From assembly GCF_021190915.1 (NCBI RefSeq), contig NZ_JAIOAP010000024.1, positions 1-64,000 of the forward strand: a DNA stretch of 64,000 nucleotides. Direction: 5' to 3'. The translations under genes were made by a program, and so were the position numbers. Numbering within the stretch: the stretch's first letter is position 1; each line of letters opens with the position of its first letter. The notes under the pieces are model-generated. The model saw nothing but the letters and a program-made list of their open reading frames with translations. It searched no databases and was not told the origin of the DNA. This stretch comes from Cohnella silvisoli. GTDB lineage: Bacteria > Bacillota > Bacilli > Paenibacillales > Paenibacillaceae. Positions 1 to 7,225 of this stretch are shown piece by piece.

Positions 1-126
1 ACCCTACCGTTAGATTTCCGCTGCCAGCAGCGAAAGCAAGTAGCCAACCTATTTGCTTGCAGAAAGTACCGGTATGGCTGGTAAGAAACCCCTACTTCTT
101 AGCGAAGCGTAAGTAGGGGAGGTTCA
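1..126 (+). mobile_element. Right end of an IS200/IS605-type element with omega-RNA-like fold
   Basis: Partial: the element continues to the left of the window. The segment ends in a subterminal hairpin, CCCCTACTT (89-97) pairing with AAGTAGGGG (111-119), followed by GGTTCAT. A second stem-loop pairs 36-43 with 49-56 (8 pairs, one G.U, 5-nt loop). This layout is typical of the right ends of tnpB-carrying IS605 elements of Bacilli, where the end overlaps the TnpB guide RNA (omega/reRNA). The boundary at about 126 is inferred from the TTCAT and from the point where the interrupted reverse-strand protease stops looking like its family. No tnpB coding sequence lies inside the window, so family assignment rests on structure and recollection of related ends. 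Confidence 0.6.
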
Positions 127-382
127 TACGTGCCTTTCCTAAAAGCACACTGTCAACGGTCTTGGAGAAAAAATTGTGCAGACTGCCGCCGACACCATAG
201 AAGGAATGAACAAAGTCGTCAGACTCGGCAAACAAGCCAATATCTTCGACCGCGTCGGGTGATAAAATCGTTTCCGCAGCGCCCGTGTCTATGACGATAT
301 TGTCAATGATCTTCCGGGAGCCTCTAAATTCAATTTCTAATGAAGTAAACAGCAGACCGTCCCTATACGCGATGTTTATCAT
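92..382 (-). pseudogene. Retropepsin-like aspartyl protease, 3' end replaced by IS end
   Basis: The reading frame encodes a single-domain aspartic protease with the catalytic motif DTGAAET near residues 31-37 and a second conserved glycine patch (YGVGG). Such proteins act as homodimers with one catalytic Asp per subunit. The start chosen is the ATG at 380-382, which is preceded by GAGGAAGCT; it overlaps the end of the upstream gene by 20 bp, suggesting translational coupling. The last ten residues are encoded by the inverted repeat of the IS end at 89-119, so the true C-terminus is missing. The product is about 96 residues, shorter than the usual 120-130. The remaining 3' part should lie beyond the other end of the insertion, outside the window. 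Confidence 0.6.
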
Positions 383-623
383 AGCTTCCTCTGAATCCGA
401 ATAGCGGCTTGATTTCGATTTCGATTTTTTCTTTTCCCGTGTGGTAAACAAGCACGTCATCTTTCGAGCGAACGAGTTCTCGGGTTGCGGTTTGCTCATC
501 GTCAAAGGCTTGGATGACGGCCACATTTTCAACGTATCTAACTTGATTTTCTATATGAGATTTTAAGATTTGCATTTTCACGAAACGGTCGGGATACAAC
601 TGTCTAACTTCTTGCCATTGCAA
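363..623 (-). CDS. Small hypothetical protein coupled to the protease gene
   Basis: An 86-residue soluble protein of unknown function, rich in charged residues, with no signal peptide or membrane segment. The start is taken as the TTG at 621-623, six bases after GGGGGTG; a TTG five codons further upstream has no good ribosome site. Its stop lies inside the first codons of the retropepsin-like gene, so the two are probably co-translated. Pairs of a small protein and a retropepsin-like protease in Paenibacillus-type genomes are the basis for treating this as real. No function can be assigned from the sequence. Confidence 0.55.
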   Translation of the reverse strand: MQWQEVRQLYPDRFVKMQILKSHIENQVRYVENVAVIQAFDDEQTATRELVRSKDDVLVYHTGKEKIEIEIKPLFGFRGSYDKHRV

Positions 624-726
624 GGCGAACACCCCCAAGTATTTGATAGTTTAATCATAACATTTGACTACTGGACATGCTACGGTTTGTCATTGTTTGT
701 TGCTCCTTTTATTGTTTATCGGCATA

Positions 727-756
727 GAAAAACCTACCTGATTTAGGTAGGTTTAA
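727..756 (-). terminator. Rho-independent terminator of the lipoprotein gene
   Basis: AAACCTACCT pairs with AGGTAGGTTT around a short loop just after the stop of the reverse-strand lipoprotein gene; on that strand the stem is followed by a T run. Confidence 0.75.
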
Positions 757-767
757 TTCATAGCAAA

Positions 768-1526
768 TTACTTATATTTCTCAGGAATTGGCATTGCAAT
801 TATACCATCTATGCTTTCATTTAATGAATTGCGAGTATTCGCAACTGCTAGAGTATTAACCATTTTCATTTCAGAATCTAATTCTCCAAATGCCTCACTT
901 AAACCTGAATCATCGTGTAACTTGCTATCCACTTGGATTTTATACAAAGAATAATGAAGACTTTCTTTAACACTCTTTATATGTCGAGCAATATCTGTAT
1001 CTTTTGAATCATCAATTCTTTCGAAGTCCTCAGTTAATCTTCTTAAGTCCTTGATTATGTACTCCATATCAGTTGGTTTAACCTTTATGCCTGATCTAAG
1101 GCGATCTTTTTGGATGTTATAAAGTTCATCATAAAACGCTTGAACTTGAATTGCGGCTTCTTGCTCCTCTTTAATGTCTGACAAAATGCTTTTAACGTCA
1201 TCTACCTCTTTAATTACTAATATCTTTTCGTAAGTTTCGATGGCCTTTTTTATTTCTCCATTCTTTAATGCTTCATCGGCAGATTTTCTATATTTCAATA
1301 TTTGTATGTTAGTTTTTTCATCTGCGTAGATTGGACTGTCATCTAAAGCCAATATTTCATCATACTTTAACATTGCATCATCATAATTATTACTAGAAAT
1401 AAATGTTGTGGCTTCTTCTTTAAGTTTTTCAATTTTTTTCTCTTTGCTCTCAGTACAACCCATCAGAGATAAACATAAAATTAATGATATTGCGACCACT
1501 ATCAACTTACTTTGAAAATTTTTCAA
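768..1526 (-). CDS. Lipoprotein with helical repeat-like body
   Basis: A 252-residue exported lipoprotein. The N-terminus has a basic start, a hydrophobic stretch and a lipobox ending LSLMGC at residue 24, so it should be anchored by a diacylglyceryl cysteine on the outer face of the membrane. The remainder is strongly helical and charged, with repeated lengths that resemble TPR-like hairpins (AxxxxxxxNYDDAMLKYDEIL and GEIKKAIETYEKIL segments, residues about 40-120). No enzymatic motif is visible. Translation starts at TTG (1524-1526) after GGGGGAATAGAGG. AT-rich composition contrasts with the cyclase gene next to it. Function unknown; a scaffolding or stress role would be a guess. Confidence 0.75.
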   Translation of the reverse strand: MKNFQSKLIVVAISLILCLSLMGCTESKEKKIEKLKEEATTFISSNNYDDAMLKYDEILALDDSPIYADEKTNIQILKYRKSADEALKNGEIKKAIETYEKILVIKEVDDVKSILSDIKEEQEAAIQVQAFYDELYNIQKDRLRSGIKVKPTDMEYIIKDLRRLTEDFERIDDSKDTDIARHIKSVKESLHYSLYKIQVDSKLHDDSGLSEAFGELDSEMKMVNTLAVANTRNSLNESIDGIIAMPIPEKYK

Positions 1527-1687
1527 CCTCTATTCCCCCACCAGTTTTTTTTCACTATTTTACCATCATTCACCAAATAGTTCTATGTATCTACAAAAAT
1601 ATACAGGTTTATATAGGTTAGTGGTCCGAAAGGACTAGGGAAAGGATAAGAATTGGATAGACGATGCTAGAGTATTGAAAAGAAACT

Positions 1688-1906
1688 ATGGAGAAAATTG
1701 AAATTGAACAGCAAAAATCAACTCTGATAAACAGTTATTTATTCGCCTTTTTTATCAAAACGAATCGGGAGCTCGACTATGCGATCATAGCAGTGGAGAA
1801 GGAGCAGTTAAGCAAACTCTGTATCATCGACATGATTGTCTCCGATCCGATGGATGCGCCGGATTACCTGATACGTCTCCGCAGGTCTTGTGCCGCAGCC
1901 TTGTGA
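1688..1906 (+). pseudogene. Short ORF, possibly the 5' part of a frameshifted gene
   Basis: A 72-residue open frame with only a weak ribosome site. Just before its stop, another forward frame opens (about 1887-1990) and carries a plausible protein-like stretch (VPMPEGIYSFADDNGCNF), which resembles the core of SMI1/KNR4-like proteins. The two pieces together could be a decayed gene broken by a one-base shift near 1890. Neither half is recognisable alone, and the call could simply be chance open reading frame. Confidence 0.25.
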
Positions 1907-1990
1907 CCTCTTTGGACGATTTCTCGTGCCAATGCCGGAGGGCATCTACAGCTTTGCCGATGATAATGGATGTAACTTTATATTCATGAT

Positions 1991-3943
1991 TCAGGTTCTA
2001 TCGGCAGCACTACCATGGACGGCGCTAATAATATCACCGCCGTATTTCTTGATGTAATGGGATAGGGTAAGAAGCGGCCAAATAAATCTGTAGCTATGGT
2101 AGTGGACGTAAAAGCTTCCCGGAAGTCCTGCTCCCGTAGGATAGGAGGTTTTCCAATCCTCTTCGTGCAGAGCTTCTATCAGCCTTCCGATACCTTTATC
2201 GATTTCGGGAACCGGCTTGCGATGAGCGGCGATAAGGGCATCGAGCGCCCAAGCGGTTTGAGACGGCGTGCTCGCTCCGAGCGGGATATACTTCATCTCC
2301 CGATCGCTGCCGCATGATTCTCCCCAACCCCCATCATTATTTTGGATGCTTAACAGCCACTCGGTTCCTCTTCGCAATGCAGAATGATCTGGATCAATCC
2401 CGACGGATATCATTCCCGTCAATGCGGCCCATGTGCCGTATATGTAGCATATTCCCCAGCGTCCATACCACGAGCCGTCTTTCTCCTGATGTTCGATTAG
2501 CCAATCCGCGCCGCGGCGTATGAAAGAATGGCGAATTCCAAGGCCCGCGAATCTACCCAAATATTCCAGGGTTCTTCCGGTAAGATCGGCCGTTGAGGGA
2601 TCGATAGCCGCCGATTTAGCCCCATCCATCGGAAGCCATGTAAGATGCGCTTTATCCGTATCTCTCTCGAAAGCCGGCCAGCCTCCATCTTTATTTTGCA
2701 TGGATAGAATCCAATTCAATCCCCGGTTCCAGGCATCCCGATAGACGGGGGAGGTAAGAGACATCCGCTTGATTGCTCTTAAGGCGGCTGTCGTATCGTC
2801 TATGTCCGGATTAAGGGTATTGGAGTCCGAAAATCCCCATGCGCCGGGGACGGGATTACGATTTCGAATGCTCCAATCTCCGAATTTGAGTTGTTGCTGG
2901 GAGAGGATATAGGAAGACGCGCGTCGAATCATCGGACTGTCGGGGGACGTTCCCGCTTCTTGTAAAGCGGAGCTGATCAGGGCTGTATCCCATACGGTGG
3001 AAAGGGAATTTTGCAGAAAAATTTTGCCATCCTTTCTGCACAGCAAGGACGTTATGCCATGAACCGCGCGGTTAATGACCGGATGACGTTTGTCATACCC
3101 GGCGGATAGCAAGGCGAAGACCATTAGAAACGTACAGGTTGCATATCCATATAGCGTACCGTCCGGTTCGATCCTCTCCAGCATGTACCGTTCAGCACGT
3201 TTTCTGGCAGCTTTATGCAATTGTCCGGAGAAACCGGGCAGCTTCCCTAAGTTCGTTTTAATTACATCAAGCAATGCTTGGAAATTCTGGTTAGATTGAC
3301 GTTGGTCAAACGAATGGGAAGGTTCCGGGCGGCTGCTTGATCGGGCTGTCATCAAATTGGACAAATCGGGGGAGCGGTTCGTCTTTACCGAAAATTTGCG
3401 ATCCGCTAAAAGCAGTACAGGGGCAAGATGTACTCTGGCATACCCGGAAAAATCGTAAAAGCTAATGGGGAAAGAAGGAGGGAGCAGTAGAAATTCGAGA
3501 GGAATCATTAGTGAAGCCGGCCATCGGTATTGACCGGTGGAGGCGAGTATTACTTTTGTAATCACGCCGTTAATGCTTCTTAGTCCGCCTTTGGATAGAA
3601 TGTATCGCTTCGCTTGAAGCATAGCGTCATCCGTTGCATCAATGTATCCCGAGTATAACAGTGCATAGTAAGCTTCTACGGTGGCGGACAAGTTTCCGTC
3701 AATTTCATCGCTATAAACTCTCCAAGAGCCGTCGGCTTGTTGTGCTGAAAGCAACCGTTCATGCAATCGACGAATCAGAGTTTCGTCGGCGATCTCTAAA
3801 GTTCGAAGCATGATGATCATGTAAGCATCCGTCAGCACACCGCTCTCAAAACAAAATCGCCACGATCCATCCGTGGTTTGCAGCCGTAGCAACTGATCTG
3901 ATAATCGCCGGATTTCCCGCATGACTCGAACCGAAGCACTCAA
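1991..3943 (-). CDS. sqhC: Squalene-hopene / sporulenol-type triterpene cyclase
   Basis: A 650-residue class II terpene cyclase of the SqhC family, which cyclises squalene or, in Bacillus subtilis, tetraprenyl-beta-curcumene to a polycyclic sesquarterpene of spores. The acid motif DIDDTTA (Asp near residue 378) matches the protonating DXDDTA signature. Several QW repeats are visible, for example QNKDGGW, QEKDGSW and QNNDGGW in the C-terminal half. Length matches the family (about 630). Translation starts at TTG 3941-3943, after GGAAGGATGG. No squalene-synthesis genes are adjacent, so the gene appears monocistronic. Which substrate it uses cannot be told from the sequence. Confidence 0.9.
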   Translation of the reverse strand: MSASVRVMREIRRLSDQLLRLQTTDGSWRFCFESGVLTDAYMIIMLRTLEIADETLIRRLHERLLSAQQADGSWRVYSDEIDGNLSATVEAYYALLYSGYIDATDDAMLQAKRYILSKGGLRSINGVITKVILASTGQYRWPASLMIPLEFLLLPPSFPISFYDFSGYARVHLAPVLLLADRKFSVKTNRSPDLSNLMTARSSSRPEPSHSFDQRQSNQNFQALLDVIKTNLGKLPGFSGQLHKAARKRAERYMLERIEPDGTLYGYATCTFLMVFALLSAGYDKRHPVINRAVHGITSLLCRKDGKIFLQNSLSTVWDTALISSALQEAGTSPDSPMIRRASSYILSQQQLKFGDWSIRNRNPVPGAWGFSDSNTLNPDIDDTTAALRAIKRMSLTSPVYRDAWNRGLNWILSMQNKDGGWPAFERDTDKAHLTWLPMDGAKSAAIDPSTADLTGRTLEYLGRFAGLGIRHSFIRRGADWLIEHQEKDGSWYGRWGICYIYGTWAALTGMISVGIDPDHSALRRGTEWLLSIQNNDGGWGESCGSDREMKYIPLGASTPSQTAWALDALIAAHRKPVPEIDKGIGRLIEALHEEDWKTSYPTGAGLPGSFYVHYHSYRFIWPLLTLSHYIKKYGGDIISAVHGSAADRT

Positions 3944-4157
3944 TAACCATCCTTCCTTCCCGATCCACAGGGTCGATCATTTATATTATATTTTCGAGAT
4001 AAAAACATATGAGACATTTACTCATCCGTCGATTGGCGTATATATGCGCTGTCTTTTGATAACGCCTTCCTAATCGCCGCCGCAACCGGTCAATTGCAGA
4101 ATAAAATATTACATCCACAACGTCAAAGAGGCGTAAGAAGAAAGGGGAGATATCAAG

Positions 4158-4434
4158 GTGCTAACATTAGCGCAAGTCCAAGCAATATCAGCAAAACGCT
4201 TGGAAGGACTTAATCCGATAGTCAGGAAAGCAACCGAGGAGCTGATTGCTCGTTCCTTTGCTGCAGGCGTCCCGATTGACAAAAGAGGAGAGAACAGCAT
4301 ACGAGGCGTTAGACAAGAAGGTGGAAGAACAGTCGAGTGCAATAGCTGCGCTGACATTGAAGGTTATAGATCTCGAAACAAACATACCGGCGCCGAAGTG
4401 GTTTGTTAAGGAGTTCGGGTTTAGGCGTGAATAA
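4158..4434 (+). pseudogene. Remnant of a phage-type M15 (L-Ala-D-Glu) endopeptidase
   Basis: Begins with GTG after a GGGGAG site and encodes the hallmark N-terminus of M15 endolysins, LTLAQVQAISAKRLEGLNPI, up to AAGVPI. There the frame jumps: a second frame (from about 4279) continues as LTKEERTAYEALDKKVEEQ and ends FVKEFGF, which is the coiled-coil linker found at the C-terminal side of the same endolysin family. The catalytic zinc-binding part between them is missing. The simplest reading is an internal deletion that removed the peptidase core and changed the frame, leaving a non-functional remnant. Confidence 0.6.
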
Positions 4435-4470
4435 CCCGAAGCTGGCATGTAGTATAGAAATAAAAAGAAG

Positions 4471-4498
4471 CCCCATCATGCGGCGGATCATGATGGGG
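4471..4498 (-). terminator. Terminator of first YjcZ-type gene
   Basis: CCCCATCATG pairs with CATGATGGGG; on the reverse strand it is followed by a T-rich run (TTCTTTTTA). The same hairpin, slightly changed, follows the second copy at 5111-5139. Confidence 0.75.
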
Positions 4499-4526
4499 TA
4501 AAAGTAAAGTAGTGACTTATTAGCTC

Positions 4527-4634
4527 TTAGTAAATCCCAGTTCCAGCACGCAGGATAATAACCAACAGAATGAAAAGTACAAGAACAAAAGCAGCTGCTT
4601 GCATACCACCATAACCTGCACAAGATCCACTCAA
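4527..4634 (-). CDS. YjcZ-family micro-protein, copy 1
   Basis: A 35-residue protein missed by length filters: SGSCAGYGGMQAAAF, then a single hydrophobic helix (VLVLFILLVIIL) and RAGTGIY. Glycine/tyrosine-rich N-terminus plus one membrane helix is the YjcZ/SscA pattern of Bacilli, small membrane or spore-associated proteins. The start is TTG (4632-4634), placed five bases after GGTGGTGATT. The protein is identical to that of copy 2 at 5170-5277, although the DNA differs at many third positions, so the amino-acid sequence is under selection. A shared upstream element (4680-4711) suggests sporulation control. Confidence 0.8.
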   Translation of the reverse strand: MSGSCAGYGGMQAAAFVLVLFILLVIILRAGTGIY

Positions 4635-4679
4635 AGAAATCACCACCACATGTGTATTGTGATTGTTAATCACCCAATC

Positions 4680-4711
4680 AGCTTATGTAGAGATAACTAT
4701 ATGGTCAGTAC
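4680..4711 (-). promoter_or_regulatory. Conserved upstream element of YjcZ copy 1
   Basis: On the reverse strand this reads TACTGACCATATA, then TTATC, then ACATAAGCT. The same order and spacing recurs upstream of copies 2 and 3. CATAAGC resembles the -10 elements (CATA...) of late sporulation sigma factors; which sigma is not resolved. Confidence 0.5.
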
Positions 4712-4912
4712 ATTCGCACAGATCAGTCAACAATCCGCATTTACCTAGAATAAATCATTCGCCTAGGGGAATTGTTCCCATGTCAATTTACATAATTCTA
4801 AATCAAAAGTCTCATTTTGGCTAAGTCGTTCCGTGCATGATCAATAGGCGAATAGTTTTATTTTAGTAAATCTTTAACTCTTTAACTCATTACGAAATGG
4901 CAATTGGTAGGT

Positions 4913-5031
4913 TATAATTGTGGATGTCTGTTTTTACCAAAATGTGATAGATTGAATAACGGTCTCTCCTGCGAAGGAGAAGTCAAACGAATCCCCACTT
5001 GACCATCGCGGCTAGGTGGGGATTTTATTTT
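4913..5031 (+). ncRNA. Candidate small RNA between the two YjcZ copies
   Basis: A TATAAT box (4913-4918) stands about 70 bases before a strong terminator: AATCCCCAC (4990-4998) pairs with GTGGGGATT (5015-5023), followed by TTATTTTAT. Between them is a small hairpin, CTCCT GCGA AGGAG (4965-4978). No open reading frame with a ribosome site fits. The -35 region is weak (TTACGA, 17-bp spacing). A transcript of roughly 100 nt is therefore likely, of unknown class. Confidence 0.45.
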
Positions 5032-5110
5032 ATGTCGCTTCAAGTACAGCGATATAAGAAGGCTTAGGTGAATCGCTGAAACTGGCTTATGGCACAGAAA
5101 TAAAAAAGAG

Positions 5111-5139
5111 CCCCATCATAACGACGGATCATGATGGGG
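5111..5139 (-). terminator. Terminator of second YjcZ-type gene
   Basis: CCCCATCAT (5111-5119) pairs with ATGATGGGG (5131-5139); reverse-strand T run follows. Confidence 0.75.
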
Positions 5140-5169
5140 GTAAAAGTAAATTAGGGATCGCAATACTTC

Positions 5170-5277
5170 TTAGTAGATCCCGGTTCCAGCCCGAAGGATA
5201 ATTACCAACAGAATGAAAAGAACGAGTACAAATGCAGCGGCTTGCATTCCACCGTAACCAGCACATGAACCACTCAC
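5170..5277 (-). CDS. YjcZ-family micro-protein, copy 2
   Basis: Encodes the same 35 residues as copy 1, with a GTG start (5275-5277) after GGTGATTTCT instead of TTG. Similarity to copy 1 extends on both sides: the terminator, the coding part and the upstream element all recur, so a segment of roughly 300 bp (about 4430-4745) was duplicated to about 5075-5385. Codon differences are mostly synonymous, for example in the FVLVLFILL stretch. Predicted to be a single-pass membrane peptide, probably made during sporulation. Confidence 0.8.
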   Translation of the reverse strand: MSGSCAGYGGMQAAAFVLVLFILLVIILRAGTGIY

Positions 5278-5322
5278 AGAAATCACCACCGCTTTGTTAT
5301 TGTGATTGCTCATCACATACAT

Positions 5323-5354
5323 AGCTTATGTATGGATAAGCATACTGTCAGTGC
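5323..5354 (-). promoter_or_regulatory. Conserved upstream element of YjcZ copy 2
   Basis: Reverse strand reads CACTGACAGTATG, TTATCC, ACATAAGCT, matching the element of copy 1 and copy 3. Confidence 0.45.
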
Positions 5355-5442
5355 ATTTGCACAGATGAATCAATAATCCGCTTTTGTTCTGAAGGAGTTA
5401 AATCACACAATTATTTCAAACAAGCTGCTCGGCAAAATGAAA

Positions 5443-5511
5443 TTGACGGGAGAAGGACGCGCTTGCTATAATTCGACTTATCGACAGAATTATCGATAAT
5501 ATTATCGATAA
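5443..5511 (+). promoter_or_regulatory. SigA promoter and triple operator of the GntR gene
   Basis: TTGACG (5443-5448) and TATAAT (5467-5472) are 18 bp apart. Immediately downstream TTATCGA occurs three times, starting at 5478, 5490 and 5502, exactly 12 bp apart; the last two are full palindromes TTATCGATAA. The position just after the -10 box suggests autorepression by the GntR protein. Confidence 0.65.
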
Positions 5512-5544
5512 CTAATAAAGGGAGGATTATGTATTCAATTCCGA

Positions 5545-6204
5545 TTGGACGAACGAGGAAATTCACTCAGCGAACGGGTTTACTTATCCCTTAGAGAGTC
5601 GATAGTTAAAGGGGAATTTTATCCGGGTGTTCGCCTGCTGGTCTTGGAAATCGCCAATTCCCTTAAGATCAGTCAAGCTCCCGTCAGAGAAGCGATGGAA
5701 CGGCTAAAGCAAGAGGGGCTGTTGATAAGCAACCATAATAAAGGTTCTTTCGTAGCTGAAATCAAGCAAGAGGAAATCGAAGAAATTTATGCTTTACGGG
5801 AGCTCATCGAATGGGATGCCGTCAAGAGATCGATTCCCGATTTGCAGCCATCGGATTTTACTCATCTAATCGAAATCTACAAGAGCATGAAGCGAGCGGC
5901 CGAAAATAATGATTTGTTTCAGCTCATCGATCTGGATATGGAATTTCACCGATTTTTCTTCACGAAGTCCGGCAACAAGACGATCCTGCAAATATGGGAT
6001 CAGATCCATATTAAAATCAAACGGTTTCTGTCCATTACGAACATCCTTTATTTCCCCGACTTAATTACGATCGCGGAAGGTCATATGCCTTTAATAGAAG
6101 CGCTGCAGACGGGAAACGAAAAGGAAGTCGAAAAGCGGTTCATCGAACATATGAAAGAAGTATGGTGGCGAATGAATAAGAAGAAGGACAGCGAACGGGG
6201 GTAA
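5545..6204 (+). CDS. GntR/FadR-family (FCD) transcriptional regulator
   Basis: A 219-residue regulator. An N-terminal winged helix (about residues 8-72; SERVYLSLRESIVKGEF, APVREAMERLKQEGLL) is followed by an all-helical FCD ligand domain with Asp/His metal-binding positions (DLDMEFHRFFF). It heads the kdgK-kdgA unit, nine bases upstream of kdgK, so it probably senses a sugar acid or its keto-deoxy derivative and represses uptake or breakdown. The open frame starts at TTG 5545, but the best ribosome site (GGGAGG, 5520-5525) serves an ATG at 5529 that lies one base out of frame. Removing one base near 5541 would give a normal start MYSIRLDERGN, so either the start is unusual or there is a one-base sequence change. 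Confidence 0.85.
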   Translation: MDERGNSLSERVYLSLRESIVKGEFYPGVRLLVLEIANSLKISQAPVREAMERLKQEGLLISNHNKGSFVAEIKQEEIEEIYALRELIEWDAVKRSIPDLQPSDFTHLIEIYKSMKRAAENNDLFQLIDLDMEFHRFFFTKSGNKTILQIWDQIHIKIKRFLSITNILYFPDLITIAEGHMPLIEALQTGNEKEVEKRFIEHMKEVWWRMNKKKDSERG

Positions 6205-6212
6205 CAAACCAT

Positions 6213-7190
6213 ATGGCTCATAAATCCGAAAGGCTACAATCGTGGATTAACCCGGAAGTTGTAACATTCGGCGAAACGATGGCTTTGTTAATGAGCGGTT
6301 CAAAGGGTATAGAATATAGCGCTAGCCTGGAGAAATCGTTCGGAGGGGCCGAGAGCAACGTTGCAATCGGGCTTTCAAGGCTGGGCCATAGCGCGGGATG
6401 GTTCGGCATTCTTGGGAACGATCCTTTGGGTCGCATGATATTGAAGAAAATCCGCGGCGAAGGCGTAGACGTATCCAGGGTTAAGTTCAACGAAGAAGCT
6501 CCGACGGGTCTTATGCTGCGCGAAGCACTGCCCGGAAAAACTTCCGTTTATTACTATCGGAAGAATTCGGCGGCAAGTCGGATGAAGCCGGAACAGTTGG
6601 AAACGAGTTATCTCTCTCAAGCCAAGATCCTCCACATTACCGGAATAACTCCGGCATTAAGCACGAGCTGCCGGGATACGGTGTTCGAAGCGATTAGAAT
6701 TGCTAGAGCTAGCGGAGTCAAAGTATGTTTCGATCCGAACTTGCGGCTTAAGCTCTGGGAGCTGAAGGAGGCACGAAGCGTGCTTCTGAGGATAGCGGAA
6801 GAAGTCGACTATTTTTTGCCTGGACTCGATGAATTGAAGCTTTTATACGAGACGGAAGATTTCGAGACGATTGTTAATCGTTTGAGTCTGCTGCCCGCCA
6901 TATCGATCGTCAAAGGCGGAAACGACGAGACTTATGCCATCGAGAAAGGTCAGGTCACGGCTGTTCCGTATTATAAAGTCCGGCAAATCGTCGATACGGT
7001 AGGGGCCGGAGACGGTTTTTGTTCGGGGTTTATATCCGGACTTCTGCGGCAATATCCGCTTGCGGAAGCCGTTCGGCTAGGCAACTTGATTGGCTCCCTA
7101 GTCGTTCAGACGGAGGGAGATTGGGAAGGACTGCCTACTTGGGATGAAGTGAGCGCCATATTAAGCAACCAGGCCCATATCGAGAGATAA
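6213..7190 (+). CDS. kdgK: 2-keto-3-deoxygluconate kinase
   Basis: A 325-residue PfkB-family sugar kinase that phosphorylates 2-keto-3-deoxygluconate to KDPG. Seen in the sequence: FGETMALL at the N-terminus, the first PfkB signature around GGAESNVAIGLSRLG (about residue 44), YYRKNSAASRM typical of KDG kinases, and the second signature DTVGAGDGFCSG with the catalytic Asp at about residue 267. It follows the GntR gene by nine bases and precedes kdgA by 35 bases, forming the last steps from uronates or pectin-derived keto-deoxy acids into glycolysis. Cytoplasmic. Alternative sugar specificity within the PfkB family is possible but the aldolase neighbour supports KDG. Confidence 0.9.
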   Translation: MAHKSERLQSWINPEVVTFGETMALLMSGSKGIEYSASLEKSFGGAESNVAIGLSRLGHSAGWFGILGNDPLGRMILKKIRGEGVDVSRVKFNEEAPTGLMLREALPGKTSVYYYRKNSAASRMKPEQLETSYLSQAKILHITGITPALSTSCRDTVFEAIRIARASGVKVCFDPNLRLKLWELKEARSVLLRIAEEVDYFLPGLDELKLLYETEDFETIVNRLSLLPAISIVKGGNDETYAIEKGQVTAVPYYKVRQIVDTVGAGDGFCSGFISGLLRQYPLAEAVRLGNLIGSLVVQTEGDWEGLPTWDEVSAILSNQAHIER

Positions 7191-7225
7191 CTTAAACGCG
7201 GATAACATGGAAGGCGGAAAATAGG

